NCBI RefSeq assembly: GCF_002752635.1
Contig: NZ_AYTW01000059.1
Location: 1 to 47,542, forward strand
DNA length: 47,542 nucleotides
Origin: Mesotoga sp. Brook.08.105.5.1
GTDB lineage: Bacteria; Thermotogota; Thermotogae; Petrotogales; Kosmotogaceae
Reading direction: 5' to 3'
Each line of letters starts with the position of its first letter. Position 1 is the first letter of the stretch. Of this stretch, positions 16,661 through 26,300 are shown piece by piece. The position numbers and the translations under genes were made by a program. The notes under the pieces were generated by a model, which saw only the letters and a program-made list of their open reading frames with translations, did not search any database and was not told the origin of the DNA.

Positions 16661-16926
16661 ATATAAGAGCCGTCCTCCGTTGACCGTCCAAGAACAAGGA
16701 CCCGTCCTCCGATAAGATCAAAGACCAGATCCTGACCAAGAGCACGTCAGGATGACCAGTTGAGTTGGTTCATACAACCTAACGTCCTGCTCCTAGAAAG
16801 GTTCTCCCTCCTGGCGAAGCCAGCCATGCATCCCCGGATGTTTCTCCGGGCATTGCGTCCGCCAATGGTTCTCGGCGCATCACTTCCCGGGATGATCTTC
16901 CCGGCACAGCGTCCTGCCGAAGGCAG
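16661..16926. repeat. CRISPR-embedded hairpin module, copy 4
   Basis: This is 266 nt with the same junctions. Private changes include AAGAACAAGG, CCTGCTCCTAG and CCATGCATCC. It is the copy nearest the regular part of the array. Confidence 0.9.
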
Positions 16927-19900
16927 CGATTCATACCACTATGGTTCTCACGCAACCGCTCCGTACCGAAACCTTTAGCATCCTTAACGCGTGTTTCCAT
17001 ACCACTATGGTTCTCACGCAACTTGGCGCTGCGGTAGTATGAATTCCTGTAAGTACCAGGTTTCCATACCACTATGGTTCTCACGCAACTCGTGAAGGTC
17101 AGACCTTTCTTTGTCTGCAGTGTGTGTTTCCATACCACTATGGTTCTCACGCAACCAAACTCCGTCTAATTCCTTTTCTAACCACCCCGAGTTTCCATAC
17201 CACTATGGTTCTCACGCAACTCCTATCGCTCAGCTCACGCAGTCTTTCCCATGTAGTGTTTCCATACCACTATGGTTCTCACGCAACTCAAGTGCTTGGG
17301 AATACTGCTACTACTCTGGATTATGGTTTCCATACCACTATGGTTCTCACGCAACTCAATCATCTCTCATCCCATATAAACTTACTTGCATACGTTTCCA
17401 TACCACTATGGTTCTCACGCAACGAGCGATGACGACGATGACATAGTAAGTGTCTTCTGGAGTTTCCATACCACTATGGTTCTCACGCAACCAGAGTAAC
17501 CCCAATGAATATGCCCGCAGTATAATGGGTTTCCATACCACTATGGTTCTCACGCAACCACCGCGTGCGCTATCAACGTCACCAACAGACATATAGGTTT
17601 CCATACCACTATGGTTCTCACGCAACGTAGAAAATCCTCTGACGGCACTACCGTGGACGATAAGTTTCCATACCACTATGGTTCTCACGCAACGTGGAGA
17701 GATTGCCGTAATGCTTGCAAACTTGAGTGTTTCCATACCACTATGGTTCTCACGCAACCACGGCCTTAACCTTGGCTAACGGAACCAAAATTCGTTTCCA
17801 TACCACTATGGTTCTCACGCAACTCTACAAGGTGATGTGGTTTAAGTCCTATTCCATCAAGTTTCCATACCACTATGGTTCTCACGCAACACAGAACCTG
17901 ATGAAGTCACAGAAGACGAAGAATAAAGGTTTCCATACCACTATGGTTCTCACGCAACGGGTTGATGGTAGGGGACGTGTAAACGTCCCTCTCTAGTTTC
18001 CATACCACTATGGTTCTCACGCAACCCTTTGTGGTGAGCATTTGTGCTCTTTTGCCAAATCTCGTTTCCATACCACTATGGTTCTCACGCAACTCGACAT
18101 CGGCGATAATTGAAAACGGTGTAGAACGTTTCCATACCACTATGGTTCTCACGCAACAAGATGCAGCTTTGATGAACTGCCAGAGAGAGAATTGTTTCCA
18201 TACCACTATGGTTCTCACGCAACTCAGACAAGAAAGATGCAGAAGTGGATCGAAAATCACGTTTCCATACCACTATGGTTCTCACGCAACATGACTGTGT
18301 TCAGAGCTTGGCAGATGAAAAGGCGTTTCCATACCACTATGGTTCTCACGCAACGAATCAGAGGTTCTTTATGAAAGTTTGGTTCTCAACGTGTTTCCAT
18401 ACCACTATGGTTCTCACGCAACCATGGTTAGGGGGCTTTCAGTCTTTCATACACCAAGGGTTTCCATACCACTATGGTTCTCACGCAACACTCATTTGCT
18501 GTTGTAATTTTTAACAATCATTTCGGTTTCCATACCACTATGGTTCTCACGCAACGGGCCTAGGGAAGACAGTCCAGGCAATAGCAAGTATCCGTTTCCA
18601 TACCACTATGGTTCTCACGCAACCCCCATCGGCCCAACGGTTGTAACTCATCAAGTTTCGTTTCCATACCACTATGGTTCTCACGCAACGCTCCGTTTTC
18701 CTGTCTCTTCCACGATTCGATGTTACGTTTCCATACCACTATGGTTCTCACGCAACCCAGCCTCTTCTCGAGCTCATGCCTTTCGATAATTGAGTTTCCA
18801 TACCACTATGGTTCTCACGCAACGAACGTCCGCATTGGTGAGACACGTTCGGGACGGCCAAGTTTCCATACCACTATGGTTCTCACGCAACCAACATACT
18901 TGCCAGCCCATACATGACAGGCGACAACGGTTTCCATACCACTATGGTTCTCACGCAACAATGAACGGCAAGAAAGGCTACGTAATCAAGGATTTCAGTT
19001 TCCATACCACTATGGTTCTCACGCAACGATTCCGGGACGTACTTTATTCCGGCCCAGCAATCTGTTTCCATACCACTATGGTTCTCACGCAACGCAACAG
19101 GCACGGCGCAAGGATAATGTGGAGACTAGTTTCCATACCACTATGGTTCTCACGCAACGTGATATGTGGAAGCACCTAATAACAGAAGCATATAAGTTTC
19201 CATACCACTATGGTTCTCACGCAACAGTTGTGTTCCCAAAGTTTGCAGAGCGCAAAAGCCCGTTTCCATACCACTATGGTTCTCACGCAACAAAGAAATT
19301 TGACAAGGCGACCTTCAAAGCAGATAACGTTTCCATACCACTATGGTTCTCACGCAACGTGCTGAAACACTTGCCAGAGATCGCTGCGGTCGAAGGTTTC
19401 CATACCACTATGGTTCTCACGCAACCAGTCGTTCCTTGCAGCCCTAATCACAGCAGCTCAACTTGTTTCCATACCACTATGGTTCTCACGCAACTTAACG
19501 AGCCGCTTGAAGTTGTGTTCCCAAAGTTTGCGTTTCCATACCACTATGGTTCTCACGCAACGCTTGCATACTTGCGAAATGCAATCAAGGCCATAGAGGT
19601 TTCCATACCACTATGGTTCTCACGCAACGCAGAGAAACGGAACACCTGAAGGCTGGACGCTTTCGTTTCCATACCACTATGGTTCTCACGCAACTGAAAA
19701 TATGATCCATTATCTCGTATTCGCAGACACGTTTCCATACCACTATGGTTCTCACGCAACAGCCGGGAGGGCCGGTGGCGGTGAGCAATTCATTGTTGGT
19801 TTCCATACCACTATGGTTCTCACGCAACATCCGGATATAGAGGGAAGGTTTCGCAGCGACCTCATCGTTTCCATACCACTATGGTTCTCACGCAACAAGG

Positions 19901-20889
19901 ATAATGTGGAGACTACGACTAGATCCGGATATGTTTCCATACCACTATGGTTCTCACGCAACGTATCAAAGTTTCAGATGTTTCATGAGCTGAAGGTGTG
20001 TTTCCATACCACTATGGTTCTCACGCAACTCAATACGTGTAATCTATCCAATCAAACAATAAAAGTTTCCATACCACTATGGTTCTCACGCAACAAGAGG
20101 AATCGGGCAAGAAGAGTTTGATGCTTGGTGTTTCCATACCACTATGGTTCTCACGCAACTTGGAGGTGTCCAGCCTTTTTTCATGTAAAAAACCGTTTCC
20201 ATACCACTATGGTTCTCACGCAACGGTGCTATATGAGTTTTCCACAACCGCAAAGGATAACGTTTCCATACCACTATGGTTCTCACGCAACTTGGTTATC
20301 AAAAAGTAGCGAGTCAGACCAAGCATGTTTCCATACCACTATGGTTCTCACGCAACGAAATCCGGAGATGCCCTCAAAACTTGACAAAGCAAGGTTTCCA
20401 TACCACTATGGTTCTCACGCAACCAGAAGAAGATAAATCTTCTTCTCGTCAGAAATCTGAGTTTCCATACCACTATGGTTCTCACGCAACACACTGGTGA
20501 CGACATTGATGCGCCAGAAGAACTCCCGTTTCCATACCACTATGGTTCTCACGCAACCCTATGCCAGTTTTATTCCAACCCTTTGGTCGGCTGTTTCCAT
20601 ACCACTATGGTTCTCACGCAACCCAAAGCGATTCAGAGTCAGGTTGAAGAGAAGTTGAAGAGTTTCCATACCACTATGGTTCTCACGCAACAGACGAGTG
20701 GAAAGCGGTTTTAGGAAATAAGTGGCAGTTTCCATACCACTATGGTTCTCACGCAACAAGCGATTCAGAGTCAGGTTGAAGAGAAGTTGAAGAGTTTCCA
20801 TACCACTATGGTTCTCACGCAACGGTGAAAAAGCGAGCTTAAAGGGGGTATGAAAGTGTGTTTCCATACCACTATGGTTCTCACGCAAC
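16927..20889 (-). CRISPR. Main CRISPR array: 59 consecutive intact 30-nt repeats plus one degenerate repeat, 59 spacers
   Basis: After a degenerate repeat (16927-16956) there are 59 identical 30-nt repeats, from 16993 to the last at 20860-20889. On the plus strand each starts GTTTCCATACC and ends TCTCACGCAAC, with an internal CCATACCACTATGG near-palindrome. Spacers are 34-39 nt. The reverse complement ends ATGGAAAC, like the 5' handle of type I-B/III crRNAs, so the array is read leftward. Three things agree: degenerate repeats lie at the left, a promoter-like sequence lies just right of the last repeat, and the deduced PAM falls on the matching side. No cas gene is in the window, so the effector type is inferred from the repeat only. 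Overlapping and near-duplicate spacers are described in the findings. Confidence 0.97.
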
Positions 20890-21670
20890 CGCTTCTATTA
20901 CAAAGATATTATACAGGTTTTTAGGAGGTGGAATCAACTAAATGGTCAGCTCTTACAATAGCCGTAAACATTGCGTTTCGGAGATTTGTTCAGAGTTTAT
21001 TCGAGAAAGCCTCGTAGTTTTTCGAAGAAAGAACATGCCGGTATCTTCTAAGAAAGATCTATCATGGAAAATACCGGCGAGATACCCTTCGGCAAAAGCT
21101 CACAGAAGAAAACTGCTGTCAATTTCGCTTTCAATCACATGACCAATTGCTAGTCGAATCTATGTAAACTGTACAAGAATGATTCTAAATAGGTCTAGAA
21201 GTGTTATTAGAAAGTGAATTCAGCGGATAATGGTATACGATCGATCCGACGAGAATCAATTACCAAATTATTAACTCGGGAAAAGCTTTGTGGAAGCATA
21301 ACACAACTCGTTAAATAAAATAAGATAAGTATACTCCGCAATTTGGAGTTCAACAAAATCGGCGTCATGTAATGTGATCCGACAATAAGTATAACGAACT
21401 AAACTACAAAGCCCTCATTGGATAATACTTGTGGATGAGGGCTAATAATGTTAGTCGTTAGATGAAAAAGAGATTATTGAACCTGCAAGATTACAAAAAG
21501 CTTAAGGGGCGAACCAGGTTATTTTGCAGGGCTGCCAATGATTGATATTGAACAGAATTCTCTTGTGATGAATTACCTGGTGAAGCCAGAGATTCGGATT
21601 GACACGGTAGCACATTCTAAAAAGTACTCTTAGTCTTTCCTGCTTGGAAAGGAAAGAATATCTGCTTTAA
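20890..21670. other. CRISPR leader and intergenic region, about 780 nt, no supported gene
   Basis: The AT-rich sequence to the right of the array should contain the leader. Two hairpins stand out: GCCGGTAT (21037-21044) with ATACCGGC (21071-21078), and AGCCCTCAT (21410-21418) with ATGAGGGCT (21435-21443). The second has a T-rich stretch after it only on the minus strand, so it might end leftward transcription. A 66-codon plus-strand frame at 20942 has a good AGGAGGTG before it but looks non-coding and overlaps the leader promoter. Confidence 0.5.
20908..20937 (-). promoter_or_regulatory. CRISPR leader promoter
   Basis: On the minus strand, TTGATT (20932-20937) and a perfect TATAAT (20908-20913) are 18 bp apart. 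The -10 box ends 18 nt before the first repeat, so transcription would start just upstream of or at the first repeat and run leftward through the array. Confidence 0.7.
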
Positions 21671-21714
21671 TTAGAACAAACGGCAATGTGTTTATAAATT
21701 GCCAATTGTTCTAA
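21671..21714 (+). promoter_or_regulatory. Operator-like inverted repeat upstream of the AbiEi-like gene
   Basis: TTAGAACAAacGGCAAT (21671-21687) pairs with ATTGCCaaTTGTTCTAA (21698-21714): 15 of 17 positions match, around a 10-nt AT-rich centre that includes TTTATAA. It ends 7 nt before the TTG start of the antitoxin gene. AbiEi-type antitoxins are known to bind inverted repeats in their own promoters, so autoregulation is the likely purpose. Confidence 0.65.
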
Positions 21715-21721
21715 AAGTGAG

Positions 21722-22531
21722 TTGATCGATTTGAAAGACGAGACCTGGTCCTCAAAGCGTAGTGGTAAGAGAATAAGTTCAGAGCTTAAAGATAGGGACT
21801 CCTTCACTACTGAGGAGCTCAAGCCATTTCTTACTCTTCCCGGAGAAGAGATAAGCCCGGTTACTATCCGTACCAGACTGAATGCTCTGAAAAGGTGCGG
21901 AATCATAACCCACATTGGGCGTAGTCTGTACACTCTCAAAAAGCTGTACGATTATACTCCAGAGATAGACCAAACTCTTAGAAAAGTATATCTCGAGCTA
22001 AGGAAACGGCTGCCGCTAACGAGAATATGTGTATGGAGGCCTTTCTGGTTGAACGAGTTCGCACTTCATATAGCCTTTATGCAGACCATAGTTGTTGAAT
22101 CGGAAAGAGAAACTGAAAGGGCCGTCTTTGAAGTGCTTCAGGAATCGTTGGAGAAGAACTCCTCTCTTACCGGAACTCTGCTACTTCTAAATCCCTCTGC
22201 TGAAGACGTCGATCTGTATGTTTCAGGTCAGTCTCCCGCAATAGTTGTCGGAAGACTCATCACTGAAGCACCGGTAAGGGAGAGTGATGGAGTCATCGTA
22301 CCGAGGCTCGAAAAAATGCTTGTGGATTTATTCTCAGGGGGGCCCGTTCTTGAGCCTTTTGGTGGTGCCGAAATGGACAGAGTTTTCAGAAATGCCTTCA
22401 ATACATACGCTCTGAACGTAAATACCATCATAAGATATGCCACGAGGAGAGGTAAAAGACAGGAAATGGCTGACTACCTTACCTCAAAGAAGCTGACAGG
22501 TTACAGGGAAGTATTGGATGATCTCCGATAG
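21722..22531 (+). CDS. AbiEi-like antitoxin / DUF6577-type regulator of a type IV toxin-antitoxin pair
   Basis: The start is TTG 21722 (TTG 21731 is an alternative), and no strong ribosome binding site is visible. The product has 269 residues. Residues 10-75 look like a winged-helix DNA-binding domain (FTTEELKPFL...TIRTRLNALKRCGIITHIGRSLYTL). The C-terminal part matches the AbiEi/DUF6577 pattern: WLNEF..H......VVESERETERAVFEVL, PAIVVGRLITEAPVRE, VPRLEKMLVDLF, NTYALNVNTIIRYATRRGKRQEM. It overlaps the next gene by 14 nt (ATG within the 3' end), the usual abiEi-abiEii arrangement. In this family the antitoxin represses the operon and counters the nucleotidyltransferase without direct binding. 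Here it looks intact while the partner toxin is broken. Confidence 0.8.
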   Translation: MIDLKDETWSSKRSGKRISSELKDRDSFTTEELKPFLTLPGEEISPVTIRTRLNALKRCGIITHIGRSLYTLKKLYDYTPEIDQTLRKVYLELRKRLPLTRICVWRPFWLNEFALHIAFMQTIVVESERETERAVFEVLQESLEKNSSLTGTLLLLNPSAEDVDLYVSGQSPAIVVGRLITEAPVRESDGVIVPRLEKMLVDLFSGGPVLEPFGGAEMDRVFRNAFNTYALNVNTIIRYATRRGKRQEMADYLTSKKLTGYREVLDDLR

Positions 22532-23108
22532 TTGTTTGACCAGGGAGTATCTTGAGGCTAAACGAGTTAAGCTGGGTTGTGACCAGATACTGCTAGAAAA
22601 GACGATTAAGGGTCTTCAGCTTCTGGAGTTGCTGATAATCAACGGTGTGGATCTAACGTTCAAAGGAGGAACTTCCCTAATCCTGCTCTTGGATAGAATT
22701 CAGCGTTTATCCATTGATATAGATATCATTGTTGAGCCTGAAGCAGACTTCAGCACTGCTTTGGACAAAGTCATTTCGACCGGTAAGTTCTTTCGCTATG
22801 AAGAGGATATACGAAAGACTGTCTTTCCCGTGAGGCATTATAAGTTCTATTATGACTCGATCAATCCCAGTCAGTAGAACGCATATATTCTACTAGATGT
22901 CTTGTATGAGAGACCTATGCACACCGAGTTAATTTCGACACCAATCAGAAGCTCGATATTTCAGACTGAGGACCCGGTGACCAATGTAAGAACACCATCT
23001 ATAGATGCGATAATTGTGTTAAATAGGGTCAGACTCCATTTTCACACTAAACGAGAAATCGAAGATAATTCTGTGAGGATATTCCTAAGGATAGAAAAGA
23101 AAGGTTAA
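22518..23108 (+). pseudogene. Disrupted AbiEii-type nucleotidyltransferase toxin
   Basis: From ATG 22518 the frame encodes 119 residues with the AbiEii signature FKGGTSLILLLDR and SIDIDIIV (the G-G-S/T and D-x-D nucleotidyltransferase motifs). It stops at an in-frame TAG (22875-22877). The same frame then continues with family-like sequence (AYILLDVLYERP...TPIRSSIFQTED...TPSIDAI) to about 23016. After that it runs into unrelated sequence containing AATAGGGTCAGACTCC and ends at TAA 23108. Full-length relatives have about 270-300 residues, so the gene has both a premature stop and a missing C-terminus. Two lesions make a functional toxin unlikely, although the 119-residue product would keep the catalytic motifs. 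Confidence 0.8.
23022..23037 (+). repeat. Dispersed motif AATAGGGTCAGACTCC, copy 1
   Basis: The 16-nt motif is exactly repeated at 29700-29715. Motifs of this type are commonly found next to small REP-like or transposase-associated elements. Here it marks the point where the AbiEii reading frame loses its family similarity. Confidence 0.5.
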
Positions 23109-23333
23109 GCGGAGCCCTTTGCCTGCTCCGCCCACGGGGACACCCCCATGCAATGAAATTATATCACTTTGCCATCCTTTGGAGAGAGTGATCTCTCTTG
23201 AGTAGATTTAATTATGATGCATTACGGGAATGCCTGAAACGATAAAGATTTCAGCATGTCCCCCTCAATACAATATCCCAAAAATGGGAGAAAACATTGT
23301 TGATCGATGGAGCAAGACTTGTAGTACGTTTCA
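23109..23333. other. Intergenic region between the toxin remnant and the DUF4011 gene
   Basis: No gene is seen. GCGGAGC (23109-23115) and GCTCCGC (23125-23131) form a 7-bp stem with a 9-nt loop directly after the toxin stop codon. There is no T-run after it. Confidence 0.4.
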
Positions 23334-26300
23334 CTATTGTTTTCTAATACTCACTTTCCCATCTTGAATCTGAATCTCATGGTTGCGAATAAGCAAGCTG
23401 ACTTCATTGTCTATGACATTCGAGATGTTCGTTCCCGTCCTCTTGTAACCGAATAGTCTTGCCACATCTGTCTTCAAGTCCTCTCTATCCATTGTGAACG
23501 CGTTTTTAAGACAGAGTTTTATGGCCTCTTGAATCTCCACAGGCGGGATGTGTTCGGGTTTTCTCATATCATCTCTGCTGGCCGATCGTCTTGGAAGTAT
23601 CCTTTCGTTGCGCTTGAGCAAAAAATCTCCCTGCAGAACATATGAATCCCTTGGGAATTGTGCCATAACATACTCCCGTAAACTCTTACGGGAGACATTC
23701 CCGGATTTTGTATACATATCCCAGTTTACCTGGAGTAAATCAGGGCGAGTATCGAAAAGCATGATAATCCTCGACACTACCTCATCCAAATGAACCGGGG
23801 CCTCTTTTTCAATTATCGCCCCAATAAGGCTATACAATTGAATAACTTTCTGCAATGAGACTAATTTGGTTAGGTCATGAGGTGAGAATCTTTCATACAA
23901 TGGAAGGGTCGTCTCTTCTCTTTTTATTGATGGTAAAGGATTTTCGACTATCAGCTCATCATTGATGTTAAGTGCTTCGGTATTTTCTGAAACGGAGCCA
24001 GCAGCTCCTATCTCTGCAATGACTCTCTTGATTTCCGAACTTCTGTCGAAGATCCAATCTCTTGACCAGATTCTGATGATCTTCCAACCCAGATTCTCAA
24101 GGACTTGTTGGCGTAGCCTGTCTCTATCTCTTGCAGTTCTCGCGGAGTGATACATGGCTCCGTCGCATTCAATTCCTGCGACATACCTTCCAGGATGTTC
24201 ATTGTCAACAATTGCCAGGTCTATCCTGTAGCCGGAGCATCCCACCTGTTTGTGCACATTGAACCCGCGTGCTGTGAGTTCTTCATATACCTCCTCTTCA
24301 AAGGGCGATTCAAATTCGCCGCCAGTGTTTTCGGTCTCTCTCAAAAGGAATTCCCTGCTTCCTCCCTCTTCAGCATAGTTCAAATATTCTCTTAGGGCTC
24401 TTACTCCTGGGGTCTGTATTTCAGCAGAGATGTCTGCTCCTCTTATCGAACTTACAACAGTGACTTTCCTCTTGGCTCTCGTTATCGCAACGTTGAGTCG
24501 TCTTTCTCCTCCATTTTTGTTTAGAGGACCAAAGTTCATGGTCAGCTTTCCCGAAGCATCTCTACCATATCCAATGCTGAAGATCATCTCATCTCTCTCA
24601 TCACCCTGAACATTCTCAAGATTCTTCACGAAGAAAGGTTCAACTTTATCCTCGCCGAAGAAATCCTCGACAGACTGATCCTGGGAACGAAGCTCTTCAA
24701 TTCGATCAAGAATCGCTGTCTGCTGAGCTTCACTGAAGGCGACTACTCCTAATGAAACACCTGCCTTTGTCCTTGCATGGCTCATAACCATCTCGGCAAC
24801 TCTGCGAGCTTCTTCAATGTTCTTTCTGCTCTTTGCTCTGTCATAAACTCCATTCGAAACATATTCAAAGCATATTCCGGAATCAAGCCCATTAAAACTG
24901 CTGCTGGGGAAAGTGCTGAGTCTATTCATGTAAAAGTGATAGTTTGAGAAGGCTATCAATGATTCGTGACGGCTTCGGTAATGCCAGAGAAGTTTCTTTT
25001 CTGGAAGACCAGCCGCGCTACATTCGTCGAGAATGCTTTCGAGACTCTCCAGATCGTTCTCTTCATCTGTCATTTCGGCTTCATCGGGTTCAGAGATTCT
25101 GAAGAAGCTTGTGGGAGGAAGCTGTTTGTTATCTCCAACAACTACTACCTGCTTTGCCCTCATGATTGCTCCCACTGAGTCTTCCGGAAATACCTGGGAG
25201 GCCTCGTCAAAAATGGCGACATCGAATTTGAACTTTTCCGGATCGGTGAATACGCTAACTGAAAGAGGGCTCATCATCATGCATGGTTTCAGAACTTGAA
25301 GGAGGTTTGGCGTTTCCGAAAATAGTCTTCTGATTGATTTATTTCGTCTCTTCTTGGCTATCTCTCTTCTCAGAATAGATGTCTCGGCACTTCCAGAATT
25401 CACAAGATTGGAAACCGGAATCCTCTGGGCGAGGAAAGAAGCCAGTCTCTTTCTGGCATACAGCTGTTGTTTTGAATCAAGTAACCGGAACTCCTTAACA
25501 AGAAGGTTGTGGTCACTTGTGGAGAATGAGTTTAGAACCTCATCCTTTGCGTAGAGCTCCGACAAGAGGTTGCTATAAAAACCCTTTAGGAAGACTTTGT
25601 CAAGCACATCGGATTCAACTTCACTTTCCCTCGCTCTTTCGAGAAAGTCTTCCAGTCCAGCCTTCTCAAGAAAAATGATACTCTTCTTCATTGAAAGCCA
25701 GTCATCAAGTTTTGGAAGCGACTCTTGTAGTCTTTGGACAAAATCTTCAAAGCCTTCAAAGTCCGAAAGAGACTTGCCGTCAGAAAATGGTTCCGTGATA
25801 ACCATATCGGATACTTCCTCTAGATCCTTGAAAAATGAATTTGTTGCCGTGATTGCACGCTTCACCCAGTCACTCCTGCCTGATATTGCCTGCTGGTTTT
25901 GGTTTCCTTTCGGCAATATAGAAAAGAATGAGAAGTATTCAATCAGCTCTATTAGGTCTGATTCACTACTTCTCAAAGCTTTCTCCAAGTTATCATAACT
26001 CTCGTTGAAGCTCTCGATTATCCCTTTTGAGCTTTCAAGAAGACTTATCAACTCTTTCTCGTTGCAGGCTTTTGTCATTAGTCCACATTGGGAGAGAACT
26101 CTTTCCGACTTCTCCAAATCTTCTACGATTCTCTCGTAATTTAAAACTCCATCATATTTAAGCGAAGAAAGGATGCGGACATTCTTCTTATAACCTCCAA
26201 ACAACCTACCAAAAAAGCTGTTGTATGAGCTCGAAAACTTTCTTTGAAGCTCATTGTGATTCAACTGAAGAATGGCCGGTCGATATCTCGTCAGAAGCGA

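Larger units (their letters stand above)
15379..16926 (-). CRISPR. Leader-distal, degenerate end of the CRISPR array with embedded 266-nt modules
   Basis: Three intact 30-nt repeats (15733, 16506, 16573) alternate with four copies of a 266-nt module. Left of each module is a repeat truncated after its first 21 nt (starts at 15379, 15800, 16155, 16640). Right of each module is a repeat whose first 5 nt are altered (15666, 16087, 16442, and 16927 just past this stretch). The 16442 repeat also ends CACTTAAC instead of CACGCAAC. Between modules lie six unique spacers of 34-38 nt. Degenerate repeats at one end are typical of the oldest end of an array, which puts the leader at the right. Confidence 0.9.

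Noticed and set aside
15400-16926. The 266-nt modules as ordinary transposons or MITEs with terminal inverted repeats
   Set aside because: The two ends of the module are not inverted repeats of each other, and no transposase is encoded. Only the internal hairpins are palindromic.
15499-20888. Many open frames of 60-180 codons on both strands between 15.5 and 20.9 kb
   Set aside because: They are translations of the CRISPR repeat (HTTMVLTQ, PYHYGSHAT, SIPLWFSRN, LRENHSGMET, VRTIVVWK) or of the 266-nt modules, and carry no independent coding signal.
20942-21142. 66-codon plus-strand frame right of the array, with a good AGGAGGTG before its ATG
   Set aside because: Composition is not protein-like, it overlaps the leader promoter on the other strand, and it resembles no family I know.
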